Source: Sorghum bicolor | Lineage: Eukaryota > Streptophyta > Magnoliopsida > Poales > Poaceae | Direction: 5' to 3' | DNA: 64,000 nt | Assembly (NCBI RefSeq): GCF_000003195.3 | Contig: NW_018396398.1 | Span: 457,983-521,982 of the forward strand | In this document: piece by piece, positions 34,810-46,528 of the stretch | Layout: every line of letters starts with the position of its first letter | Position numbering within the stretch: position 1 is the first letter of the stretch | The notes under the pieces: generated by a model | What the model saw: the letters and a program-made list of their open reading frames with translations, nothing else | The model's database searches: none | Told to the model about the DNA's origin: nothing | Program-made: the position numbers and the translations under genes

Positions 34810-37800
34810 TGTCACACCCCAAAATTTTTAGTTTTGGGTCGTGCATAGAAAACACTAATTAAAATAAATATTTTGATATTTGGATAAAATTTCTAATGTC
34901 ACTTTAAAAATAGCGTCATTTAGTTATATGAAATATATCACTCTTTAAATTTTTCTAAATTTAATTGAAGGGTTTTTGCTTGATGAGATGTGATGCTTGT
35001 TTGTTGTTTCACTTTGTGTTGTGAGTGGGTAGAGTATTAGAGCGTGCTTAATAAGTCGTTGATCTATATCCGGCGTGTCTCTATATTTTTCTTTAATCAA
35101 GTCTCTTCTTTCTTAATCTTAATCTTTTCATCTAAGTTTTCCATATCGTCTTATTCTACTCTAAATCGTTCCTTTGAGTTCATTTTCTATAAACCGACCT
35201 ATTAAAACTTCTCGGTAATTCTTTCGTCATTTTGGGAATTCTTTCTCGCTTTTCTATGAGCATAACTCTAATTTTTAGATGCTCCTAGATATCTTTTCAG
35301 GAGCCCTAAATACTTTATTTGGGTTCTTCATGTTCTAAAATATCTCTAAGAATTTTCTTTAAATATTTGGAGCCTTTTCAGAGTATTTTTCGGGACATAA
35401 AAATCAATTCTGGAGTTTTCTAGAATTATTCTAATCTTGAAATTCATTAATTCTGAAAATAGTGGAATATGTCTTTTTAATACTCAATGCCCATGTGAAA
35501 TAATTCTTATAAATCTTAAAGAGCTGGACACGAGATTAAAAGAATTAGGGTCATCCTATTCATCGTGCCGCCGCCGCGGTGTAGTATCAATCTGTCGTTC
35601 AACGATTTCCAGCGCCGCCGCCGGCCGAGTCATTCGACATCGATTGTGTTGATCGGTGCGTGTTGATTTTGAATCGGTGGCGGTGTCTAATCCATACAAA
35701 AGCTGCTCAATCACGTGGAGGTCCACAACGTGATCAGCTTCCAAATCTTGGAGTTCGACCATGGCACAATATCAAAGTTCCGTGAGCTTTCATCTTTTAT
35801 TTTTCCAATTTTCCTTTCTCTCTAGTCGGATGATACTTCGGTGTTTATATTTTTTTTCCTTCTGTGTTGAACTGCCGGTGCTGTCATCTTGCAAATCGCC
35901 AAGGCCTACTCCCTGTTGCTTGACGTTGAGCATCAATCGTCGTGTGCCTCTTGTACACGATCAGCAAGACAAGCCGCCGCCTGTCACAGCGTGGCTACAG
36001 GCCGGGACTGCCCCTGAAGGACCCGCGTGAGCCGGTGTGCCATCGCTGAACGGCAAACAGGTCCGAGCCGAAGCCTTTTCCTCCCAGCCGAGCTCTTCCT
36101 ACATCTGTCTCCGAAGGTTTCCAAGTACGTACAGACAACTCAACTTGAGGTAGAAGACGAAGTAATTACAGTTATGTCATTCATCTTATAATCCCTGCCG
36201 TTTATTCGTTTTACGTCCGATTCGAGTTGTTCTAGTTGCTTTAGATTCGTATTGTCATGCTCTACGCAGTAATATAAAAGTTTAGTACGTAACTCAATTC
36301 TGAATTTATTGGTTAAAATGTAATTAGTTTAATATGTATATAATAGCTTTCCAAATAAAAGCAACATGTGTTTGTACTTCGTTCTTTTATAAATTAATGT
36401 TAATCTAATTAATGTCAATCTTAATATCTTTTGAATTATAAGATGCTTAGTTCAACCTTGAAACATGAGTGCTTCAATTTAGTTGTCACATGATTATGTG
36501 TTTGTAATTAGATATTAATTTGACTAATGTGTAATGAAGCTAGTTTTTTTTATTAAAAATTAACATAAGTCATGCATTTCGGTTTTACATATGTAATCTA
36601 ATAAATGTTAATATATTAACTACCTACAGAAATATATTTTTGAACTTGTAATTTGCTTAGCCTAAAGCCCTGAACAATGTCACGTATAATATGTTTAGAA
36701 GCTCTCACGTGTCTCTTTCTTTTACCTTGTTAAAGTCTAACTTAATTAAATTAATAAATAGTTTAAGTTTGGAATTAGAACTTTTCACTTTGTTTTCCAT
36801 AATTAGAATAAATAAGCACACAATCTTCTTTTCTTTCTGTTACAATATAGTCTCGATAATAGTTTCTTTATAATGATAGTTCCTTTATCGTTATGTCTTG
36901 GGCTCTCGTGACCGTAGTAACTAGTTATCTTTTAGTACATTGTTCTCTCTTGCGTGGTGTACTGTTCTTAGTTTCTTTTATTTGTTGCTTTGTATGTTTG
37001 CCTATGCGTGGTGCTTGATGCGAGTAGACGAGAACTGTTTGTGGGCATTGAAGATCATAAGATGATGAGAGAAAGTTGATGATGTGAGGAGTAAGCAAGT
37101 GTTTAAGGCAAGTATAACTTGGGATCATCCTTGTTACCTATTCTCTTATAACTACACATATATATCATATGCATGCTATCACCTTGTTGACCTTAGCAAA
37201 ATCATAGATGTTTGTTATCTTGGATTCCTTGCTACCTACTTGATATGCATTTGGTGTAGATGTGCTAGTGCTTGATATAATCCATGATCTTGTAAGAGGA
37301 TTAATAGCTATGCAATGAACGTTAAAAGATGACAAATAACTATATGAGATCTTGTCTGTAAGTGATCACTGGAACAATAGTGCAACCATGAGGGCTATAA
37401 TGGCTCTGGCTTTAGCTCAGTATGAAGACCTTTTCTAGCTTGTTAGAGGTTACCCGAAAGGGCGGAGGGGCTGAACCGACACGGGTATAGTGCGAGCCCC
37501 TGTCCCTATGTGTATAGGCTACGCGTCATTGTGCCATTCGGAAGGGGGTATCTTTATCTGCTCGCAAAGGAAACCTTGCGGCCCTAACTTGTTAGACGAA
37601 CTTTTGAAAGGCTTCATAATGATCCCTGCCGACCTTCCTTGGGAGTGGGTTAAGAGGGTGATCACCTCGGGCGAAAGGGTAAATCATGACTCATGGGTAA
37701 AGATGTACAACCTCTGCAGAGTGTTAAAACTAGTATACTAGCCGTGCTCACGGTTAAGAGCAGCCTTGGGGGTTCTTGCTGCGACGACGATGAGCTTGTT

Positions 37801-38320
37801 AAGTTGTTATGTTCATTTGATTATCGTTTATGCTAAGAATTAATTATGCTTACACTTGATCATGTGATTAATGGATTATTACTGCTACCTTGACAATTGC
37901 TATTAAATTATGAACATGCTCTCCACTATTAAAAGCTAAATGCAGTTAAACCAGTGTCAGCCATTTGAGCCACACGAACCCCTGGTTATACTTGTTGAGT
38001 ACGATATGTGCTCACTCTTGCTATTTCCCACCACTCCAGTTTACTAGTAAGAGTTGATGAGGACAGCGATGGAATCATGAAGGATGTTCTCAGAATACAA
38101 GAAGTGCTAGGCATATGTTACCCCCAGTCAGCCGTCCCTGTAAACATTGAGCGTGAAGATTAGTTATCGTGTTACGATTCTCTTATGTAAGTGTTAATTA
38201 TAAGTATGTTTCCGCTATATAACACTATTTTTGATATTATTGCTTCTGTTGTTGTATGTGTGGACTTCCTGGGCACACATATGGCTAGTCTGGTTTTGTT
38301 CTTTAAAACCGGGTGTGACA
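34810..38320 (+). repeat. 5' LTR of the truncated large-LTR element (3511 bp)
   Basis: Starts TGTCACACCCC and ends GGGTGTGACA, a 10-bp inverted terminal match. Mostly AT-rich, with a GC-rich island near 35560-36060. A TATATAA at 38216-38222, about 100 bp from the LTR end, is a candidate promoter. TGTCACACC...GTGACA termini with an initiator-Met PBS are typical of Tekay/Del-type grass gypsy elements (family inference). Confidence 0.85.
35556..36060. other. GC-rich gene-like island inside the large LTR
   Basis: In an otherwise AT-rich LTR this segment has GCC runs (near 35568-35630), a minus-strand frame of 68 codons opening at ATG 35762 in good context, and a plus-strand ATG at 35761. The plus-strand ATG is soon followed by an intron-like GTGAGC...CTCTCTAG (about 35782-35825) and another GC-rich stretch to 36030. 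Copies lie near 52312-52817 and 57000-57500; the third has a stop in the minus-strand frame. I do not recognise a protein. It may be a captured gene fragment or simply the LTR's 5' leader. Confidence 0.35.
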
Positions 38321-38323
38321 GAG

Positions 38324-38335
38324 TGGTATCAAAGC
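38324..38335 (+). promoter_or_regulatory. Primer binding site, initiator tRNA-Met type
   Basis: TGGTATCAAAGC lies 3 bp after the LTR end. It differs at one base from the usual TGGTATCAGAGC complement of plant initiator tRNA-Met. Confidence 0.8.
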
Positions 38336-38888
38336 AGTGTTGACTGTAGGACGTATGTCTAGGTAGCACTGGTCGATTAGAAAAGTCTAATTTCCTACAA
38401 AACTATTTTCTTATCCCTTGACTTTTGATTTTGGTTATTTCTCAATCCTTGTCTCATTGTATCCCCTCCTTGAATAGCTTCCTTTGAGCTATTTCTATTT
38501 ATCACCTTGGCCTTTATTTACTTATTTTACTTAACTTTTCAAAACTTGCTTTATTCAAAATTCGATGGCCTTTTGTTATCTCTAACCCGCCCTTTATGAT
38601 GACCACCATTATTGAAAAAAACACATATAGAATCGATGATGTATTGTGTGCTTGTCTTGTTGTGTGATGCTTGTGTGTCGTCTCTGTTCTTGTGATACAA
38701 AGGAGCATGAAAGATACTATCTTTAGAAGTAGCTCGATCTTGTTAAGTGGGGTAGCATCCGCTACCGTCATCTAAGTATCTCAAGTTTCAAGACATGAAG
38801 ACCTAATGATCAATCTTATCCTTCTTGTATATCTCTTTCTTGTATATCAAACTTTATCTTTTCTATCATCAATCTTCATCTACTTATG

Positions 38889-38893
38889 CTCTT
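38889..38893. other. Tandem-duplication junction (CTCTT microhomology)
   Basis: Left of the join, the sequence matches the large-LTR internal domain (compare 55640-55649); right of it, intron 1 of the PMD gene (compare 22135-22150). The parental sites share exactly CTCTT: TTTTTCTCTTGTG at 22130 and TTATGCTCTTTTG at 55640. Beyond it they differ on both sides. Confidence 0.9.
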
Positions 38894-38921
38894 GTGTTTC
38901 CTTTACGCCCAAAATCACTAG

Positions 38922-41900
38922 GAATTGTCCAACAAAATTGTTATCCCCACCGATGAACCACACCTTCAATGCCTCGGCCCTCTAGGGGACCCAGATCCAA
39001 CTGACCTTATCAACGCAGAAACCAACAGGATCCCCTTTAGAGCTGAAAACTTTTCTTTAGATCTGTGGAAAGACACCTTCCGTTCTTGGCCCAGCCCTAC
39101 CGTAGGGTGGAAAGACTGGTTCTTGAGGGTCAGCAATTCCTATGAAGTCCAGTGGGGTGAAAGGAAGCTAGCCCAATGCATCAGGCTATCTATTGCCGAT
39201 ATGCACAGGAACGAATCACTGTTGATCGCTGCATCTCATTTTTGGTCAAATACCCTTAATGCTTTTGTCTTTGGCCACGACCCTGTTTCTCCTACTCTTG
39301 CCGATGTAGCTATGCTCACTGGTCTGGACGTGTCTTCTGCTGATAGCAGCCACTTCTTTGATACCGCTCCTAGTGCCAAAGTGGAGACTCGTACTATCGG
39401 CGGTTGGTCAGGGTACATTCAAAAGTACCGTGGGAAGGGGCCTGTCACCATAAAGGAACAAACCACCTTTCTGAACATGTGGCTGGACAAGTTTGTATTC
39501 TGTGGTCGATCGGTAGGACCGACTTCTGTCTATCTATCGGCAGCAGAGAGACTGGCTAACGGTGGTCAATTTCCTCTCGGCCGATACTTGCTTGGTGCTG
39601 CTTACCATCTTCTCCATCAGGTAGCCCAGAAACTCCTGCTTGGTCAGTCTATCGGCAACTTGGGAGGCCCCTGGTGGTTTATTAACATGTGGCTCAATCT
39701 GCATTTGCATAAGTGCCTTGACTTCAACTTGTTCACACAGCATTTCCCAAGAGATATAGCCGAAAATCATGTGTTGGGCGAAGAGGAATCGGCAACACGT
39801 GCCCCCCTGAACTTTGGCGAAGCTGCCATAGTTCTACCTGGTTCAGGGAGTAATCCGGATCAGATCGGCCGATTCTTCCAGACTCTGTATGAGGGCTTGG
39901 CCAGAGATGAACGACCATGGTTGGCTTATGATGACCCAGACAGTATGCTCCCTCTAACCTTCAATCCATTTGATGAAGCTCTTGACAGGGACAATGAGGT
40001 GATGATGGCAATTGTGACTCCCAGAGTCATACCAGTGAATTTTTTTGGTAGCACAAAAACCTCTCCCCAAACCTATGAATTTTAAAATCCATCGGCATTA
40101 GCTCGTCAGCTAGCTTTTGGCCAGTTGCCAATTGCACTTCCTTATGCCGATGTGATAAAACCCAGAGAACCCATCACCAACTTTCTTGAGTGGATTCGAG
40201 TAGCCCAACTACCACCAAATGCCGATACAGATGTAGATCTGTCAGAATGGGTTCCAGCGGCCTTTATCACTCAGGCATACAAGTTATGGTGGGTAGAATG
40301 GAAAGAGCATCTATTCTGCAGATCGGCCCTCTCATACCGCGGCATGATCGACCCTGAATACGAAGTCCCCGATGACATTGTAAGTATTTCAAACCAATGT
40401 TTCATTTTTTCAATATTATTTCCATCGGTAGCTTACCCTTGTATTCCTTTTGCAGGTTGACAACATCCCCCCATCGGTTAGCAGGAGTGGCAAGCCGATC
40501 GACTTGTCTCCATCAGGCCCGATCTCCTCAATCGGACACAATGCTCCCACTCTGGCTTCCGTCGTGCATCGGGGTGTGCGCCTTAGGAAAGTCACCACCA
40601 GGAGAACTCAGACATCACCAACGGTAGCCGCTTCCACTCTGGCGCAGGCTTTCAAGGCAATTTGTCAAATCTTTTTCTTTTACACTAACCATCTTTATAT
40701 CGGCTACATCTGTGCTTATAAACCCCTTTTCGTTATTGCAGCAAACCGGTGCATCGGCAAAAGCCAAGCATCAAAGTGCCGATGCCCCCCAGTCTAGCTA
40801 GCCAAAGAGAAAGGGCACCAAAGGTGCTAAGGCTGGAACAAAGCGCCAGAAAGTGGCAACTCCCCCTCCTCCTCCGGTGTCTCCAATTCCGGTGGAGTCT
40901 TCTCCTTCTTCTCCAGAAGTCCAGACACAGCAAGTACCGTCTCCCCAACCAATGCAGGAAGCACCACAGATGGAAGAACTTCAGCAAGAAGAACCTCAGT
41001 TAGAAGCACCCCAATCAGAAGATGTGCCGGCCGATGTAGGAGATCAAACTACCGATCCAGCAGGTTCAATCATACTATCGGTAGTTTCCTCACTTCAGAC
41101 AAGTATCATCCCTCCTCAAGGTAATGTACTCTCCTCAAAATTGCTGTCGATGAGCTTCTTCTCTTCGATCTTATAACCTTTTCTGTTAACTTTCAGCTGA
41201 CATCGTCCCATCGGCAACACTTGCCGATCAACCTGTAGCTCCATCGGTATCTTTCAGTCAAAGGCAAGAAATTGCCTTGAAGCAAGTAAGTCATCCGACT
41301 TTCCACTAGTATTGTCTGCCAAAGCTCTGACCATAAAAATGACTTATTTCATCCTCACTTTCAGGAACAAGATTCTCCCGACAGCTTATTCTCCTTCGCC
41401 ATTGATATCTCCGAAGAAGAAGGTGAGGAAGCAAGCTCCTCTCGGGCAGTTGGGACTGTATCGGCAGAAACCAGGGCTAAGCTGAAAGAGCTATCGGCCA
41501 TACTTCATCAAGACACAGCTCAACTGGTCAACGATTCCGACCCAGCCAAGGCCCTGTTCAAGACCCTTAGAGGCCAAATTTCTGCCGATGCTGAAGAAAC
41601 CCTCTTCCAGGCTGCACACCTAGAAAGCTGCCAGCTGCAGTACCAGAGAGCCACTCGGCGCCTTGCCGATAGAGCTGCTCAAATCCAACTCTCTGAGGAG
41701 ATGATGAAAGAAAAACTCTTAGCCGATGAGAAGCACAAGAACATCGGCACCTTAAAGTCCTCAGGTGATGCACTGAAGCAGAAAGTCTCTGATCTATCGG
41801 CAAAAAGAGAAGCCCTGCTGGCCGAACTCAAGCAAGTAGAGGATGCTCTGTCTCAGGCCCAGCAAGAAGAGAGCCAACTGCCAGAGACCATCAAGCACCT

Positions 41901-42060
41901 CGAGCAAGAACGAAATGCCCACGGTCGCAAAGCGCTGCAGTTGAAGAAGAAGCTGAAGCCGATAGAAGGTTCTGCCGATGATGATACCAAAGAGATAGAA
42001 ACAGCCAATCAGATCCGGCTGCGTGCCATATCGGCCATCCAAGTGCTGCTGAACATCTGA
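38922..42060 (+). pseudogene. Antisense PMD gene, copy 2, lacking promoter and exon 1
   Basis: Exons correspond to 38922-40379, 40456-40656, 40742-41120, 41197-41285 and 41365-42060. The TATA box and exon 1 with the start codon were left behind by the duplication breakpoint; only the acceptor half of intron 1 remains. Both in-frame stops of copy 1 are present (TAA at 40083-40085, TAG at 40799-40801). Upstream there is now the large-LTR element in the same orientation, so its LTR could drive a chimeric transcript ending in these exons (inference). PMD and coiled-coil parts are otherwise as in copy 1, with a few substitutions. Confidence 0.75.
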
Positions 42061-42122
42061 AGCTCTCATCGGCAACACACCTTTGTTCTTCTGCATTTCA
42101 GCTTTCTTAATGTCTTAGTCTA

Positions 42123-42208
42123 GCCGATAGGACTGTTATCGACATCTTTTGAAACATTAAGTCCATCCCCAAATACACTTTAATCCAGCCGATAGGAGTG
42201 TTATCGGC
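42123..42208. other. Twin GCCGATA/TATCGGC hairpins, copy 2
   Basis: Same pair as at 25369-25454, at 42123-42143 and 42188-42208, stems and loops unchanged. They lie between the convergent stops at 42060 and 42219. Confidence 0.6.
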
Positions 42209-42218
42209 ATTTAAACTT

Positions 42219-43838
42219 TTATGCATCGACCCATATGCTAGGGTAGTACTTTTTTAGATATTTGCCATTTAATGCTCTGGGAAATTCAACTCCTTCGAGA
42301 GTTTCTAGAATATAGGCATTACCAGGAGCCGATCGACTTATTCGATAAGGATCTTCCCAATTAGGAGACCACTTTCCAAACTTTGAACTTTTAGTCCCGA
42401 CTGGCAAAATTAATTTCCATACCAAATCCCCATCGGCAAACTCCTTAGCCTTCACTTTCTTATCATACCATCTAGCAACTCTCTTCTTATTTTCTTCTAT
42501 ACTCATTAAAGCTTTTAACCGATGCCCTGCTAGATCATCCAACTCATCGGTCATCAAGGTGGCATAATCATCAGCAGTTAACTGATCTTGAAAAGATAAT
42601 CGCCTAGATTCGGCCTTAATCTCCCAAGGCAACACTGCATCATGTCCATACACCAATTGATAGGGTGACACCTTGGTTGATCCATGACAAGCCATCCGAT
42701 AAGACCACAGTGCTTCATTCAACAATGTATGCCACCGCTTAGGATTTTCTTCAATCTTTCGTTTAATAAGCTTGATAATTCCTTTGTTAGATGCCTCGGC
42801 CTGCCCATTGGCTTGAGCATAATAAGGAGAAGAATTCAACACTTTAATCCCCATACCGATTGCGAATTCATCAAACTCCCCCGATGTGAACATAGTGCCT
42901 TGATCGGTAGTAATTGTCTGAGGAATCCCAAATCGGTAAATAATGTGCTCCTTCACAAAATCAATCATATTGGCCGAGGTGACCTTCTTCAAAGGAATAG
43001 CTTCAACCCATTTAGTGAAATAATCAGTGGCAACCAAAATAAACTTATGTCCCTTACTATATGGTGGATAAATCTGGCTGATCAGATCGATAGCCCATCC
43101 TCGGAACGGCCAAGGCTTTATGATAGGATTCATAGCCGATGCGGGTGCTCTTTGAATGTTACCAAACTTTTGACAACCTTGACACCCCTTGAAATATTTA
43201 AAGCAATCCTCAAGTATGGTCGGCCAAAAATATCCATTCCTTCGAATCATCCACTTCATCTTAAAAGCTGACTGATGTGCTCCACACACTCCTTCATGGA
43301 TTTCTCCCATCAAACTTCTAGCTTCATCATCACCCAAGCATCGGAGAAGAATTCCATCAATAGTTCGATAATACAATTCATCTTCGAGGAGCACATATTT
43401 GGTTGCTTGAAATCGAACTCGTCTTTCAACTTTCTTAGATGGATCTTCTAGATAATCAATAATTTCCTTCCTCCAATCATCGGCACCGATTGCCGATATT
43501 GCATTAATCATAGGCTGATATCCCGAGGCATGCTGAGCTAACCGATTGGCCTCTTCATTATATAATCGAGGAATATGCTCTAATCGGAAATCTTTGAATT
43601 CCTTCAACAGTCGCACGCTTTTCTCGAAATAAGTTATGAGAACTTCACTTCGGCATTCATAACTCCCGGTCAATTGATTTATAACCAACATAGAATCTCC
43701 GAAGACTTCAACAGCATCAGCACGAACTTCTCTTAACAACTCCAATCCCTTGATCAGAGCCTGATACTCAGCCTGATTATTTGTTGATGTAGCAACAATC
43801 GGTAAGGAAAATTCATACTTCCTCCCCTTAGGGGAAAC
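42219..43838 (-). pseudogene. Pol C-terminal part: RNase H end and integrase, copy 2
   Basis: Near-identical to copy 1, with a handful of amino acid changes. The HHCC zinc residues and DD35E triad are all present, and the frame is open from the shared TGA (43841-43839) to the stop at 42219. Separation from RT by that TGA, and lack of a 3' LTR, make it non-functional in this copy. Confidence 0.9.
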
Positions 43839-45452
43839 TCATATAATGCCGATTCCTGCCCCCCGGTCACATATAGATCCATCAAAGAAAAGCGTCCAGG
43901 GTACAATTTCCAAGGCTTCTACTACACCACAATGCTGAGTCACAAAATCGGCCATAATCTGCCCTTTGACTGCCTTAGCCGATTCGTAACGCAAATCGAA
44001 CTCCGACAGCGCTAAAATCCATTTTCCGATCCTGCCACTCATAATCGGCATGGATAGCATGTACCGGACCATGTCATCTTTGCAAACAACAGTGCATTCG
44101 GCCGATAGCAGGTAATGCCTCAATTTGATACATGAAAAATATAAGCATAAGCATAATTTCTCAATGGCCGAATACCTGGTTTCAGCATCAATCAACCTCC
44201 TACTCAAGTAATAAATTACCCTCTCTTTCCCTTCAAATTCTTGAACTAAAGCTGAACCGATAACCGTTCCATCGGTAGACAAATACAATCTGAAGGGCTT
44301 TCCCTATTGAGGTGGAACTAGAACTGGAGGATTCACTAGATACTTCTTCATTTCATCCAGAGCCAACTGCTGTTCTTCTCCCCAAATAAATTCTTGATCG
44401 GCTTTCAATTTAAGAAGAGGACTGAAAGCACGAATCTTACCAGACAGATTAGATATAAATCTCCTGATAAAATTTACCTTGCCGATCAAGGACTGGAGCT
44501 CAGTCTTGTTGGTAGGGGCCACTATCTTATTGATGGCATCAATAGATCTTCGACTAATTTCAATCCCCCTTTGATGTACCATGAAACCAAGAAACTGCCC
44601 TGCCGATACACCAAATGCACACTTATTGGGATTCATCTTCAATCCATGCTTCCTTGTGCACTCTAACACTTTTTGTAAGTCGGCAAGATGTTTTGAGAAA
44701 TCCCCAGATTTAACCACCACATCATCAATATAGATCTCTACCAGCTTGCCGATGAATTCATGAAATATAAAATTCATGGCCCTTTGATAAGTAGCACCAG
44801 CATTCTTCAACCCAAAGGTCATGACTATCCATTCAAATAACCCAACATGACCAGGACACCTGAATGCAGTTTTTGGAATATCTTCCTCTGCCATGAATAT
44901 TTGATTGTATCCCGCATTACCATCCATAAAGCTAATGATCCGATGACCAGCCGCAGCGTCAACCAGCAGATCGGCAACAGGCATTGGGTATCCATCCATC
45001 GGCGTAGCTTTATTGAGATTCCTGAAATCAATGCACACCCGAAGCTTCCCGTTTTTCTTGTAAACCGGAACGACATTGGAAATCCATTCGGCATACCGAC
45101 ACTGCCGAATAAACTTAGCTTCGATAAGTTTGGTTATTTCGGCCTTGATATCAGGAAGAATATTAGGATTACATCGGCGGGCTGGCTGCTGATGTGGCCG
45201 AAATCCAGACTTGATGGGCAACCGATGTTCAACAATTGATCGGTCTAAACCAGGCATCTCGGTATAATCCCAAGCAAAGCAATCTTTATATTCCTTTAAC
45301 AAATTGGCTAATTGTTGCTTACACTCAGGATTTAGTTTAGCACTAATAAAAGTAGGTCTAGGCTTATCACCACTACCTATATCTACTTCTACCAAATCAT
45401 CGGCCGATGTGAATCCCTGGCCTAATTTTCCATCATCGGCGAACCTATCCAT
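43839..45452 (-). pseudogene. Reverse transcriptase and RNase H start, copy 2
   Basis: Opens at ATG 45452 with the same TAATG overlap as copy 1. YIDD and the other RT motifs are intact. There is an extra stop TAG at 44306-44304, where copy 1 has CAG, after VLVPPQ in the connection region, so this break is unique to copy 2. The frame then continues 44303-43842 to the shared TGA at 43841-43839 inside RNase H. Confidence 0.9.
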
Positions 45453-46528
45453 TAAAAACCTTCGTCAGAACCAACTGCTTGGATCGGTGGAATCTCGTAA
45501 TCGGCAACCTTGAGAAAATCTTTCTCCCAGACTTCTCCTGAAATGCATCTAGTCCTCTCATAGGTATCCGCTTCTGCCGACGCAATGACGTAAGAAGAAT
45601 CTCCCAGGACAATCTCAATCTTGTCACCTACCCACTGAACCAAGCATTGGTGCATTGTAGATGGGATGCAACAATTGGCATGAATCCAATCTCTTCCCAA
45701 CAATAAGTTGTAAGCACCCTTTCCACTAATCACGAAGAAAGTTGTCGGCAAGGTTTTGCTGCCGATGGTCAACTCCACACATATTGCCCCCTTGACTGGA
45801 GACACGTTTCCTTCAAAGTCTTTGAGCATCATATCGGTCTTGGTCAAATCCTGATCCCCTTTCCCAAGCTTCCGATATACTGCATAGGGCATAATATTAA
45901 TAGCAGCGCCACCATCAACTAGGATCTTGGTCATCGGCTGCCCATCAACCCTTCCTTTGACGAATAGAGCTTTGAGATGCTGCCTTTCATCATCGGCAGG
46001 TTTCTCAAAGATAGCTGTCATGGGATCCAGAGCCAGCTGAGCTATCTGATCGGAAAATTCCAACTCATCATCACTGGATGGTGCAAGAAACTCCATCGGC
46101 AACATAAAGACCATGTTAACTCCTACCGATGGACCTTCCCTCTTAGTGTCTGATGGCTGCTGGCTTCCAGAGTCCTCGCCTTTGCTTAACTCCTCTTGCC
46201 TTTCTCGTCGCAATCTCCTATTCTGTGTCTTGGTTAACCCTTCAGGACACCATGGAGGAAGTAGCTTTTGCCTTGCTGCTGGGCGTCGATTCTCTCTTGA
46301 CTCCATCCGATGCGTGTTGGCATCCCTGCAAAATATGAACTCATCGGGAATCCGCGCATTAGCCATCTCTTCGAGCTCTTCCTGGTTCCTGGGAAAATAT
46401 TGGACACGATCACCAAGCCTATCGTGCACACTGAGCCTGCCCCCTAGCCGATCATGAACTGATGCTCTTCCTCTGATCGGCCCATTAAATCGCCGATTGT
46501 CGTCATGATAACGCCGATCAGTCCTGTC
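45452..46528 (-). pseudogene. Gag C-terminal tail and aspartic protease, copy 2
   Basis: Continues the gag frame after a TAA at 46531-46529 (copy 1 has TAC). Contains the VHDRLGDRVQYFPR segment and the DGG protease site near 45919. Ends at TAA overlapping the RT start at 45452. A few substitutions separate it from copy 1. Confidence 0.85.

Larger units (their letters stand above)
22135..38888. repeat. 16.75-kb tandem duplication, unit 1
   Basis: Every landmark in this interval recurs 16,754 bp to the right (16,755-16,756 bp near the end because of small indels). The unit covers the antisense PMD gene from mid-intron 1, gag-pol, the 5' LTR, 1.7 kb of satellite and the left part of the large-LTR element. 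A hand comparison of 22135-25320 with its copy gives about 19 differences, around 0.6%, mostly transitions. Confidence 0.95.
34810..38888 (+). mobile_element. Large-LTR non-autonomous element, truncated copy
   Basis: 5' LTR (34810-38320), PBS (38324-38335) and the first 568 bp of the internal domain. It is then cut by the tandem-duplication junction at 38889 and joined to intron 1 of the antisense PMD gene. Left flank CCTCT (34805-34809) is the target duplication also seen in the complete copy. There is no coding capacity in the internal part. Confidence 0.9.
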
